A stretch of DNA of 64,000 nucleotides from Caballeronia sp. NK8 (GTDB lineage: Bacteria > Pseudomonadota > Gammaproteobacteria > Burkholderiales > Burkholderiaceae): the NCBI RefSeq assembly GCF_018408855.1, contig NZ_AP024324.1, positions 248,001 to 312,000 of the forward strand, written 5' to 3'. The notes beneath the pieces are model-generated. The model did no database searches, was not told the DNA's origin, and saw only the letters and a list, made by a program, of their open reading frames with translations. Positions 48,406 to 56,581 of this stretch are shown piece after piece. Position 1 is the first letter of the stretch. Each line of letters begins with the position of its first letter. A program made the position numbers and the translations under genes.

Positions 48406-49986
48406 ATGGCCCAATATCAAGACGACATCAAGGCAGTTGCTGGTTTGAAAGAGACTAACGGCAGCGCCTGGAATGCCATCAATCCCGAGTACGCCGCCCG
48501 CATGCGTGCCCAGAACAAGTTCAAGACGGGCCTGGATATCGCCAAGTACACGGCGAAGATCATGCGCGCCGACATGGCCGCGTATGATGCCGACCCGTCG
48601 AAGTACACGCAGTCGCTGGGTTGCTGGCACGGCTTCATCGGTCAGCAGAAGATGATCTCCATCAAGAAGCACTTCAACAGCACCGAGCGCCGTTACCTTT
48701 ATCTGTCCGGCTGGATGGTGGCCGCGTTGCGCTCCGAGTTCGGCCCGCTGCCGGACCAGTCGATGCACGAAAAGACCTCCGTCAGCGCGCTGATCCGCGA
48801 GCTGTACACGTTCCTGCGTCAGGCCGACGCCCGTGAACTGGGCGGCCTGTTCCGCCAGCTCGACGCTGCCGATGGTTCTGCCAAGGCCGCGATCCAGGAA
48901 AAGATCGACAACCACGTCACGCATGTCGTGCCGATCATCGCCGACATCGATGCGGGCTTCGGCAACGCGGAAGCCACGTACCTGCTGGCCAAGCAGTTCA
49001 TCGAAGCGGGCGCATGCTGCATCCAGATCGAAAACCAGGTGTCCGACGAGAAGCAGTGCGGCCACCAGGATGGCAAGGTCACCGTGCCGCACGAAGACTT
49101 CCTGGCGAAGATCCGCGCGATCCGCTACGCCTTCCTGGAGCTGGGCGTGGATGACGGCATCATCGTCGCTCGTACTGACTCGCTGGGCGCGGGCCTTACC
49201 AAGCAGATCGCCGTGACCCACACGCCGGGCGACCTGGGCGACCAGTACAACGCCTTCCTCGACTGCGAAGAATTGTCGGCCGACCAACTGGGCAATGGCG
49301 ACGTCATCATCAAGCGCGACGGCAAGCTGCTGCGTCCCAAGCGCCTGCCGAGCAACCTGTTCCAGTTCCGCGCCGGCTCGGGCGAAGCGCGCTGCGTGCT
49401 GGATTGCGTCACCGCGCTGCAAAACGGCGCCGACCTGCTGTGGATCGAAACCGAAAAGCCGCATATCGCGCAGATCAACGGCATGGTGAGCGAGATTCGC
49501 AAGGTCGTCCCGAACGCGAAGCTGGTGTACAACAACAGCCCGTCGTTCAACTGGACGCTGAATTTCCGCCAGCAGGCTTACGACGCGATGAAGGCCGCGG
49601 GCAAGGATGTGTCGGCATACGACCGCGCCCAACTGATGAGCGTGGAATACGATCAGACCGAACTGGCGCAGCTCGCCGATGAAAAGATCCGTACCTTCCA
49701 GGCCGACGCGTCGCGTGAAGCAGGTATCTTCCATCATCTGATCACGCTGCCGACGTACCACACCGCCGCGTTGTCGACTGACAATCTGGCCAAGGAATAC
49801 TTCGGCGATCAGGGCATGCTGGGTTACGTGGCGGGCGTGCAGCGCAAGGAAATCCGTCAGGGCATCGCGTGCGTCAAGCACCAGAACATGTCGGGCTCGG
49901 ATATCGGCGATGACCACAAGGAGTACTTCAGCGGCGAAGCGGCGCTGAAGGCGGCGGGTAAGGACAACACGATGAATCAGTTCTGA
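48406..49986 (+). CDS. aceA: Isocitrate lyase
   Basis: 526 residues from ATG 48406. The catalytic loop reads DEKQCGH at 214-220, within the family form K-[KQ]-CGH. Other conserved blocks: GCWHGFIGQQKMISIKKHF, PIIADIDAGFGNAEATYLLAK, ARTDSLGAGL, VYNNSPSFNWTLNF. It cleaves isocitrate to glyoxylate and succinate, the first step of the glyoxylate shunt, needed for growth on acetate or fatty acids. It belongs to the longer AceA subclass of beta-proteobacteria. A strong terminator follows. Confidence 0.97.
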   Translation: MAQYQDDIKAVAGLKETNGSAWNAINPEYAARMRAQNKFKTGLDIAKYTAKIMRADMAAYDADPSKYTQSLGCWHGFIGQQKMISIKKHFNSTERRYLYLSGWMVAALRSEFGPLPDQSMHEKTSVSALIRELYTFLRQADARELGGLFRQLDAADGSAKAAIQEKIDNHVTHVVPIIADIDAGFGNAEATYLLAKQFIEAGACCIQIENQVSDEKQCGHQDGKVTVPHEDFLAKIRAIRYAFLELGVDDGIIVARTDSLGAGLTKQIAVTHTPGDLGDQYNAFLDCEELSADQLGNGDVIIKRDGKLLRPKRLPSNLFQFRAGSGEARCVLDCVTALQNGADLLWIETEKPHIAQINGMVSEIRKVVPNAKLVYNNSPSFNWTLNFRQQAYDAMKAAGKDVSAYDRAQLMSVEYDQTELAQLADEKIRTFQADASREAGIFHHLITLPTYHTAALSTDNLAKEYFGDQGMLGYVAGVQRKEIRQGIACVKHQNMSGSDIGDDHKEYFSGEAALKAAGKDNTMNQF

Positions 49987-50010
49987 TACCGGCAGCGATA
50001 CCTCGGGCAA

Positions 50011-50040
50011 ACGCCAACCTGCGGGTTGGCGTTTTTTTTT
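50011..50040 (+). terminator. Rho-independent terminator after aceA
   Basis: Stem ACGCCAACC (50011-50019), loop TGCG, stem GGTTGGCGT (50024-50032), followed directly by a run of eight further Ts. It ends the aceA transcript and separates it from the Fic gene. Confidence 0.93.
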
Positions 50041-50097
50041 GTCCGGTAAGGCAACGTCAGGCTGGTGAGTACAATCGACGAATCAGGTACGCAGGCC

Positions 50098-50850
50098 ATG
50101 GACTCGTCTCTGCAACGGATGCTGGAAGCGATCGATGCCGACAAGGCGAAACTGGACGCGATGCGTCCGCTATCGCCTCCGGCTCTGGCTTCGCTGCGTG
50201 ACAGACTGCGGCTTGAATGGACGCCCGAAGCGCATGGAGCCGGGCGCCACACTCGCGCATTGCGCGAGTCTCGGGTCGTGCTCGACAGCATGGCCATGGA
50301 CGGCAAATCGCTGCCACAGTACTGCGAAAGCATGGGCCGTCCCGACGCGATGCGTTACCTCGATGAGATCGTCGCGACGAACGAGTCCCTGTCCGCGTGG
50401 CAGATCAGGAACATCCATAACGTGGTGCTGAAAGGCCGTGCCGGTGAGGAAGCCTGCCGCTATCGCCATGTGAACGTAGCGATATCGGGCGCGCGTACGA
50501 TTCCACCGGACTTTCTGAATCTGCCGGCTGAACTGGCTTCGCTCGTCGAGTGGCATGCGAGAGCAGGGAACATGCATCCTCTCGCTCGCGCGGCGGAACT
50601 TCATACGCGGTTCGTCAAGGTCCATCCGTTCGTGGACGGAAATGGCAGAACGGGGCGCCTGCTCTTGAACGTCGAGTTGATGAAATCCGGTTATCCCCCG
50701 GCCGTCGTCCGGAGCGGGGATCGTGCGGATTATTGCGATTCGCTGGATGACGCTTGTGTGAGCAACGACTACACGGGCATTGCCCGGCTGATCGCCGTAT
50801 TGGTCCAGCGATCAATGAACGTCTATCTCGACGCGCTCGGACTGGCGTAG
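50098..50850 (+). CDS. Fic-family protein lacking the usual autoinhibitory motif
   Basis: 250 residues from ATG 50098; a GTG at 50065 would add 11. The Fic active site HPFVDGNGRTGR is intact at 176-187, with catalytic His176. Fic enzymes transfer AMP or related groups to protein hydroxyls. In class II members a motif of the form S-x-x-x-E-G lies between EWT and LRE[TS]; here that segment (residues 43-54) reads PEAHGAGRHTRA, with Gly49 where the inhibitory Glu is expected. The rest of the N-terminal domain, LRESRVVLDSMAMDGKSL, is normal. No antitoxin gene is adjacent. Confidence 0.88.
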   Translation: MDSSLQRMLEAIDADKAKLDAMRPLSPPALASLRDRLRLEWTPEAHGAGRHTRALRESRVVLDSMAMDGKSLPQYCESMGRPDAMRYLDEIVATNESLSAWQIRNIHNVVLKGRAGEEACRYRHVNVAISGARTIPPDFLNLPAELASLVEWHARAGNMHPLARAAELHTRFVKVHPFVDGNGRTGRLLLNVELMKSGYPPAVVRSGDRADYCDSLDDACVSNDYTGIARLIAVLVQRSMNVYLDALGLA

Positions 50851-51040
50851 CGATGCGCCGTGATGGCAGGCTGCACCGCGAAACCACTGGCCCTATCCAC
50901 CTTCCGCGAACTCAAAGCGTGCGGGACACGCCGACAGATATCGCGCGTCTGTTGGGCGGCGGGCGTCATGCGGCGTTCGCCACACCCGGCTCCTAAGAAC
51001 AATTCCCCTTTTAATCAATGACGTAGCGCAATACGACGAA
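50851..51040. other. Spacer without a convincing gene
   Basis: A short frame at 50853-50996 begins MRRDGRLHRETTG but lacks a ribosome site and family resemblance, so it is not called. No terminator is visible after the Fic gene. Confidence 0.4.
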
Positions 51041-51057
51041 TTGGCACGCCGCATGCA
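51041..51057 (+). promoter_or_regulatory. Sigma-54 promoter match
   Basis: TTGGCACGCCGCATGCA matches the RpoN consensus TGGCACG-N4-TTGCA in 11 of the 12 fixed positions, with the invariant GG (51043-51044) and GC (51055-51056) at the required spacing. A start of transcription near 51068 would leave about 70 bases before the ATG at 51139. A 7-base inverted repeat TTGGCTT-C-AAGCCAA at 51061-51075 lies over that point. Confidence 0.7.
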
Positions 51058-51138
51058 ATGTTGGCTTCAAGCCAATGTTGTCTTGCGTCGAACGGCGTGT
51101 ACGGCATTTGGAGGCTTCGAAACACCGGGAGTCAACAC

Positions 51139-52236
51139 ATGCCGCTCGCTCGACTGCTTCTCTGTTTGCTCCAGTGCACGTTCGCTGCCGCGGTGCTGTT
51201 GCCCGTCGTCGCGGGCGCCGCGAGTCTGCCAGCCGCGTCGCACAACCATGCACCCGGCACGCGCGACGAGGACGCGAGCGGTTCGTCGATGCCGCACGCG
51301 CTGCAAAGCGGCATCGAGCGCCTGCGCGCCGGGACGTGGTGGGAAGTCAACCGGAAGATCCGCCCGGAACTCGCGCAAGTCGGCGACCTGATGTTCCTCC
51401 TGCCGCTTGCCGACAAGAACCTCGAACCATCGTCGGATGCGATCGGCCGCGTGCAGCGCCTGCGCGAGGCGCTGCGCAGCCATCTGACGCGCGAACCCGC
51501 CGGCTGGTCCCGCCTCGTCGCGCAGGTGCGGGCGGAGCGCGCGAAGGCTGGCGATGCGTCAGCCGCTCTGCTCGCCGATGCGCTCGTCAATGAAGTCCGC
51601 TACCGCGACGGAACCGACGGCAGCTACTACGCCCCGGCGCGGTTCTTTGCCGAAAGCGGCGTGTGCAAGGATTTCGCCGTCGCCAAATATCTGCTGCTGC
51701 GCGACGCGGGTTTCGACATTGCGCGACTGCGTCTCGTGTCGCTCGCGCCGCGCTACAACAACACGCCGGACGACTGGCACGTCATCCTCGTCGTGCAGAT
51801 CGATGGCGCGAGCGAACCGCTCGCGCTCGATTCACCGAGCGCGCCGATTGCGAAGCGCACGGATGATACGGATCGCGAAGCATCGACATCGAACGGTCCG
51901 TCCGCGCTGCTCGCCGCGATCCTCGCCGGACGCAAGCCCGCCGATGCGGTGCTGCGCGCGCCGTCAGGACCGCTTGCCGCGCCGCTCAGCCAGTCAGGCC
52001 AGGCGCAGCGGCCGCTTGCGACTGTATTCAACGAACAGGGCAGCCGTTCGTTCGAACGCGCTGCGCCGGGCGCGCTCCGACGCGCGTCGGCGGCCGGGCG
52101 CAGCGCGAGCGCGATGTATGTCGATGAAATGGGCGATCCGTGGAAAGTCGACAGATCCGGGACGTTTCCGAAGTGGCGCGTCGCTGCCGATCAGGCGGAT
52201 GTGGCGGGAAGGTTGATACGCGTGGCGGCGCGTTGA
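51139..52236 (+). CDS. Transglutaminase-like cysteine protease (LapG/BTLCP family)
   Basis: 365 residues from ATG 51139. Signal peptide at about 1-28. The catalytic triad of the family is visible: Cys176 in SGVCKDFAVAKYLLLRDAGF, His214 in DDWHVILVV and Asp231 in PLALDSPS, with WWEVNRKI upstream. LapG-type enzymes work in the periplasm and cut large surface adhesins, causing biofilm dispersal. The C-terminal 120 residues are low in complexity, with Ala/Ser/Arg. Neither a LapD receptor nor an adhesin is nearby, so the substrate is unknown. Confidence 0.88.
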   Translation: MPLARLLLCLLQCTFAAAVLLPVVAGAASLPAASHNHAPGTRDEDASGSSMPHALQSGIERLRAGTWWEVNRKIRPELAQVGDLMFLLPLADKNLEPSSDAIGRVQRLREALRSHLTREPAGWSRLVAQVRAERAKAGDASAALLADALVNEVRYRDGTDGSYYAPARFFAESGVCKDFAVAKYLLLRDAGFDIARLRLVSLAPRYNNTPDDWHVILVVQIDGASEPLALDSPSAPIAKRTDDTDREASTSNGPSALLAAILAGRKPADAVLRAPSGPLAAPLSQSGQAQRPLATVFNEQGSRSFERAAPGALRRASAAGRSASAMYVDEMGDPWKVDRSGTFPKWRVAADQADVAGRLIRVAAR

Positions 52237-52268
52237 CTGAAGCATGCGAGGGGTGTTTGCCCGCCTCA

Positions 52269-52293
52269 ATTCTCTCCGCGGTGCGGAGAGAAT
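52269..52293. terminator. Bidirectional hairpin between converging genes
   Basis: ATTCTCTCCGC (52269-52279) and GCGGAGAGAAT (52283-52293) form a perfect 11-base stem with loop GGT. It lies between the stops at 52236 and 52303 and could end transcripts from both sides. No long T tract. Confidence 0.65.
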
Positions 52294-52302
52294 CGAACCA
52301 AG

Positions 52303-53223
52303 TCAACGCCCCCAGCGCAGTACGAGCGGATCGAGCCTGCGTGCGACTTTCAACAGCCCGTCGCGCACGGCGGGATGCATCGCCGCCAGCGGATGACGCA
52401 CCGCATCCGAACGAATCACGCCGCCTTCCTTCATCAAGGCCTTGCACGCGGCAAGACCGCATTGCCGGTTCTCGTAGTTGATGAGCGGAAGCCATTGCTG
52501 ATACAACTCCGCAGCCTTCTCGGTATCGCCCGCGAAATAGGCGTCGACGATCTTGCGGATGCCGTCCGGATAGCCGCCGCCCGTCATCGCACCGGTCGCG
52601 CCTGCGTCGAAGTCGGGCATCAGCGTGATGGCCTCTTCGCCATCCCACGGACCGACGATCGCGTCGCCGCCGAGTTCGATCAGTTCGCGCAGCTTCGATG
52701 CCGCCTGCGCCGTTTCGATCTTGAAGTACGACACGTGCTCGACATCGCGCGCGAGCTTCGCGAGAAACGATGCGGAAAGCGGCGTGCCCGCGACGGGCGC
52801 GTCCTGAATCATGATCGGAATGTCGATCGCATTCGATACTTCGCGATAGAACTCGTGAATGCCGCGCTCACCGACGCGAATCGTCGCGCCGTGATACGGC
52901 GGCATGATCATGACCATCGCGGCGCCCGCGTCCTGTGCCGCCCGGCTGCGCTCGGCACAGACGCGCGAGCTGAAATGCGTGGTCGTGACGATGACCGGCA
53001 CGCGGCCCGCCACATGTTCGAGCACGGTGCGTTGCACGGTGTCGCGCTCGGCATCGGACAGCGCGAACTGCTCGGAGAAGTTCGCGAGTATGCAGACGCC
53101 GTGCGAACCGGCATCGATCATGAAATCGATCGCGCGTTTCTGGCCTTCGAGATCGAGACGGCCCTGATCGTCGAAGATGGTCGGGGCGACGGGAAATACG
53201 CCGCGATAAACAGGTGCAGCCAT
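52303..53223 (-). CDS. DHDPS/KDG-aldolase family enzyme with an altered active site
   Basis: 306 residues, TIM-barrel lyase family. The Schiff-base lysine is Lys168 in SYFKIETAQAASKL. The usual catalytic Tyr in the form YNxP is replaced: the segment reads IPIMIQDAPVAG, with Gln140 at the Tyr position. The GTTGE-type loop is also changed to LANFSEQFALS. Such changes suit 2-keto-3-deoxy sugar acid aldolases or dehydratases rather than lysine biosynthesis. It is the last gene of the sugar-acid operon and would act after the RhmD-like dehydratase. Confidence 0.85.
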   Translation of the reverse strand: MAAPVYRGVFPVAPTIFDDQGRLDLEGQKRAIDFMIDAGSHGVCILANFSEQFALSDAERDTVQRTVLEHVAGRVPVIVTTTHFSSRVCAERSRAAQDAGAAMVMIMPPYHGATIRVGERGIHEFYREVSNAIDIPIMIQDAPVAGTPLSASFLAKLARDVEHVSYFKIETAQAASKLRELIELGGDAIVGPWDGEEAITLMPDFDAGATGAMTGGGYPDGIRKIVDAYFAGDTEKAAELYQQWLPLINYENRQCGLAACKALMKEGGVIRSDAVRHPLAAMHPAVRDGLLKVARRLDPLVLRWGR

Positions 53224-53247
53224 TGAAGTGTGTCTCCTTTGATGGGT

Positions 53248-54204
53248 CTAGATCCGGTACAGCGCGCTTGCGTTGTCGAAAAAGAGCGCGAGCCGCTCTT
53301 CGCGCGTGCGCAGCGCGACGATGGTCTTGAATCCCTTGAAAAGCTCATCGAGCGTGACGACGAGGCTATCGACCGGAAAGTTACTCGCGAACATGCACCG
53401 CTCGACGCCGAAGCTCTCGATCGCATCGCGCACGACGCGGCCGTTGCGCGCGACGCTCCAGCTTACACCCGCTTCGCCGATGCCCGATATCTTGAGCCAT
53501 ACGTTCGGCCATCGCGCGAGCGCATCGAGCGCGGCGCGCCATGCGGCGAGCGCTTCGTCGCTGCGATCCGCGGGCAGGCCCGTGTGATTCACGATGATCT
53601 TCATCTGCGGAAAGTCGCGCGCCAGTTCCGCCGCTTCGCCGAAATGCCACCACGGCGCCTGCAATTCGAACATCAGGCCGCTTTGCGCGAGCAACGCATA
53701 GCCGCGCCGCCAGCGCGCGCAACGCATCGAGCCCGGCACATCGAAGTCCGCGCGATGCGCCGCGCGCGCAACCGTCTTCGGCTTGTGGCGCACGCTGCGC
53801 ACGAGCGGCATCTCGCGATAGGCGTCGATCACATCGGCGACATCATCGCGATCGAGCCAGATCTGCGCGGCCATCGCGTTCGGCAGGCCGGTGCGTTCGT
53901 GCAGCGCGGTGGCCCAGCGCGCCTCGCCGAGCACGTCGCGCGGGTTCCATTCGCCCTCCATCATGACCGTCTTCACGACGCGATGATTGCCCGCCTGCGC
54001 GAAGTAATCATCGGGCAGGAAGTCCTTGCAGATCGCCGCGTAGTCGCCATAGCGAAACGGAATGCGCGGCAGATCGCGCAGCCACGGATGATCGTTGTGT
54101 GTCACATCCCAGAAGTGATGATGCGCGTCGACGATGGGCAGGTCCGCGTCGTCGCCGCTTTCCAGGAAGCGTTCACGCAAGGCTTCGATACGCGCTTGCA
54201 TCAT
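53248..54204 (-). CDS. Amidohydrolase-superfamily sugar lactonase-like protein
   Basis: 318 residues from ATG 54204; a GTG at 54219 overlapping the previous gene is possible. The metal motif DAHHHFWD is at about 26-33, with IVNHTGLPADRS and FASNFPVDSL further on, the latter holding the conserved Asp. This is the COG3618 group that includes L-fucono- and L-rhamnono-lactonases. It would hydrolyse a sugar lactone to the acid taken by the dehydratase. No sugar dehydrogenase gene is present, so the lactone may come from elsewhere. Confidence 0.87.
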   Translation of the reverse strand: MMQARIEALRERFLESGDDADLPIVDAHHHFWDVTHNDHPWLRDLPRIPFRYGDYAAICKDFLPDDYFAQAGNHRVVKTVMMEGEWNPRDVLGEARWATALHERTGLPNAMAAQIWLDRDDVADVIDAYREMPLVRSVRHKPKTVARAAHRADFDVPGSMRCARWRRGYALLAQSGLMFELQAPWWHFGEAAELARDFPQMKIIVNHTGLPADRSDEALAAWRAALDALARWPNVWLKISGIGEAGVSWSVARNGRVVRDAIESFGVERCMFASNFPVDSLVVTLDELFKGFKTIVALRTREERLALFFDNASALYRI

Positions 54205-54208
54205 GACG

Positions 54209-55210
54209 TCAGCTCGCACGGTCCTGCGCCATTCTCACGGCGATGTCGAAGGCCTTTTGCGTGGCGCCGACATCGGCGCGGCCCTGGCCGTGGATATCGA
54301 ACGCGGTGCCGTGCGCGGGCGTCGTGACCGGCACGGGCAGGCCGCCGTGCACCGTGACGCCGCGCCAGAAGCCCATCAGCTTCATCGCGATCTGGCCTTG
54401 GTCGTGGTACATCGTGACCACGCCGTCGAAGACCTTCTGATCGCGCGCGCGCACGAAGATGGTGTCGGCGGGGAAGGGTCCTTGCGCGTCATAACCCTGC
54501 GCGCGCGCCTGTTCGACGGCTGGCGCGATCACATCGATTTCCTCGCGGCCGAAGGCGCCGTTATCGCCGTTATGCGGATTGAAGCCGCATACGGCGATGC
54601 GCGGCGCGTGGATGCCTGCGCGCTTCAATCCATCGTGAATCAGTCGCACCGCGCCGATGATGCGCTCCGGCGTGAGCTTCGCGCTCACGTCCTTCAACGC
54701 GATATGCGAGGTCACGCGCGAGGTCCACAGCTCGTCGAGCACGTTGAACTCGCAGAACGCGCCGCTGTAGTCGAGCTGGCGCGCGAACCACTCCATTTCG
54801 TCGTTCGTCTCCATGCCGGCCATGTGCAGCGAGGTTTTGTTGACGGGCGCGAAGAGCATCGCCTGCGTGCGGTTCACGCGCGTCTTCGCGAGTGCCTGTT
54901 TGAAGGCTTCGAGGCTGTAGCGGCCGCCGCGTTCCGTCGCCACGGCGCGCTCGTAGAGCCCATCGTCGGGCAGGCGGAAGTCGATGAGCGAAGGCACGTC
55001 GGTATCGCGCGCGGCGGCGGCTTCATCGTCGACCACGTGATACTCGAAGCGTTGCTGCGCGATCTCCATGCCTTTGTCGAGCTCACGCCTGTCGCCGATG
55101 ATCAGCAGATCGGCGCGCGCGCGATTCTCGGGCTTCGCGATGAGACGCGCGATGAGTTCGGGACCGATGCCGGCGGGATCGCCGAGAAGAACTGCGATGC
55201 GAGGTTTCAT
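54209..55210 (-). CDS. PdxA-family dehydrogenase (PdxA2-like, catabolic)
   Basis: 333 residues from ATG 55210. Family blocks: RIAVLLGDPAGIGPEL, LFAPVNKTSLHMAG, TSHIALKDVSAKL, CGFNPHNGDNGAFGREE and TMYHDQGQIAMKL, which supply two of the three metal-ligand histidines. The first ligand motif, GHTE in biosynthetic PdxA, is changed to GMETNDEMEWFA. PdxA relatives in catabolic operons oxidise phosphorylated or aromatic diols. The kinase that accompanies PdxA2 in threonate pathways is absent. A vitamin B6 role is unlikely here. Confidence 0.87.
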   Translation of the reverse strand: MKPRIAVLLGDPAGIGPELIARLIAKPENRARADLLIIGDRRELDKGMEIAQQRFEYHVVDDEAAAARDTDVPSLIDFRLPDDGLYERAVATERGGRYSLEAFKQALAKTRVNRTQAMLFAPVNKTSLHMAGMETNDEMEWFARQLDYSGAFCEFNVLDELWTSRVTSHIALKDVSAKLTPERIIGAVRLIHDGLKRAGIHAPRIAVCGFNPHNGDNGAFGREEIDVIAPAVEQARAQGYDAQGPFPADTIFVRARDQKVFDGVVTMYHDQGQIAMKLMGFWRGVTVHGGLPVPVTTPAHGTAFDIHGQGRADVGATQKAFDIAVRMAQDRAS

Positions 55211-55235
55211 GTTCGTAGGGTCTGTGGGTCGGTGA

Positions 55236-56534
55236 TCAGCGTGTGCGGCGCAGATCGATTGCGATCGAACCGAAGATATACACCAGCGCGCACGCGCCGT
55301 AAAAGTGCAGCACCGCATCGAAGGAGCCGGTGCGCTGAAGAATGAAGCCGGTGATGAGCGGAATCGAAATGCCGCCGACGCTGCCTGCGCAGTTCATGCA
55401 CGCACCGAGCAGGCCGACGCGTCCCGGGCTTGCGAGCAGCGAAGGCAGGCTCCAGTAGAGGCTGCCCCACATCAGCAGGAACGATGCGCCACACAGCACT
55501 GCGACCGCGACCACGGGCGACGTGATCGTCGGCAGCGCGGCGAACACGGCGAGCGTCGCCGCACCCGATACGGTGATCATGCTCTTCACGACCTTGCCGC
55601 GCGAGAAATTCTTCGCGCACAGCGCGTCGCACAGAAAGCCGCCCGACAGCGAGCCGAGCGCGCCCGCGAGGAAGATGAAGAAGGTCGCCGCGCCGATCTG
55701 CGACAGGCTCAGGCCCCGCGCCTGCGTCAGGTAGCTCGGGCCCCACGTGAGCAGGCCGAAGAAGATCATCGCCCAGCTCATGCGGCCGACGCACATCGCG
55801 ATGGTCGAGCGCAGCGGCAACGGCGCATCGTCATGGACCGCGCGGGCAGCGCCGGACACGGACGGCGCGCCGTCGCGGATATGCGCGAGTTCCGCGCCAT
55901 TCACGCCGGGATGTTTCGCGGGGTCGTCGCGCAGATAGCGCCATGCAAGCCAGCCACACGCGATCGTCGCAAGCCCCGCGACGACGAACGCGGTGCGCCA
56001 CGAGCCGAACATGAGGATCAGATGCGAGATCGCGAGGCCGCCGATCGCCGCGCCGAGCGGCGAGCCCGCATCCATCAGCACCGCGCCGCGCGCGCGTTCG
56101 CCGCGCGATAGCCAGAGCGCGTTGAGCTTGCTGCCTGCGGGAAAGAGCGGGGCTTCCGCGCCGCCGAGACCCACGCGCAGCAGCAGCATCGACAGGCCGC
56201 CGGTGGCCGCGCCCATCAACGTTTGAAAGAGACCCCACAAGACCGTTGCGCCTGCAATGACCTTGCGCGGCCCCAGTTTGTCGATGAGCCAGCCGCCCGG
56301 AATCTGCAACAGCGCATATGACCAGAAGAAGCTCGAGAGCACGAGCCCCTGCATCGCGGGCGAGAGCGCGAACTCCTTCGCGATGGTGGGCATCGCGATG
56401 GAAAGCGAGATGCGGTCCACGAGGTTGATCAGCGTGATGAGAAACACCACGCCGAAGATGCGCCAGCGTACGCTCGTCGCGTGTCCGGACGCGGCGGCGT
56501 CATGCGCCGCGGGTGATTCGATCCTGCCTTCCAT
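55236..56534 (-). CDS. MFS sugar-acid transporter (anion:cation symporter type)
   Basis: 432 residues, 12 hydrophobic helices. It has LINLVDRISLSIAMPTIAKEFAL and FFWSYALLQIPGGWLIDKLGPR after the first helix, the ACS signature shared with hexuronate and galactarate carriers. It lies between the dehydratase and PdxA-like genes and surely imports the substrate acid of the operon. Confidence 0.9.
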   Translation of the reverse strand: MEGRIESPAAHDAAASGHATSVRWRIFGVVFLITLINLVDRISLSIAMPTIAKEFALSPAMQGLVLSSFFWSYALLQIPGGWLIDKLGPRKVIAGATVLWGLFQTLMGAATGGLSMLLLRVGLGGAEAPLFPAGSKLNALWLSRGERARGAVLMDAGSPLGAAIGGLAISHLILMFGSWRTAFVVAGLATIACGWLAWRYLRDDPAKHPGVNGAELAHIRDGAPSVSGAARAVHDDAPLPLRSTIAMCVGRMSWAMIFFGLLTWGPSYLTQARGLSLSQIGAATFFIFLAGALGSLSGGFLCDALCAKNFSRGKVVKSMITVSGAATLAVFAALPTITSPVVAVAVLCGASFLLMWGSLYWSLPSLLASPGRVGLLGACMNCAGSVGGISIPLITGFILQRTGSFDAVLHFYGACALVYIFGSIAIDLRRTR

Positions 56535-56581
56535 GCCTGTCTCCTGATATGGGCGGGCTGCATCGGCCCTGCATCATTGCG

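Noticed and set aside
50853..50996. A 47-codon frame after the Fic gene as an antitoxin
   Set aside because: It has no ribosome site, no inhibitory S-x-x-x-E-G motif and no sequence like known Fic antitoxins.
54209..55210. Vitamin B6 biosynthetic pdxA
   Set aside because: The GHTE metal motif is altered and the gene lies within a sugar-acid catabolic operon rather than beside ksgA or surA.
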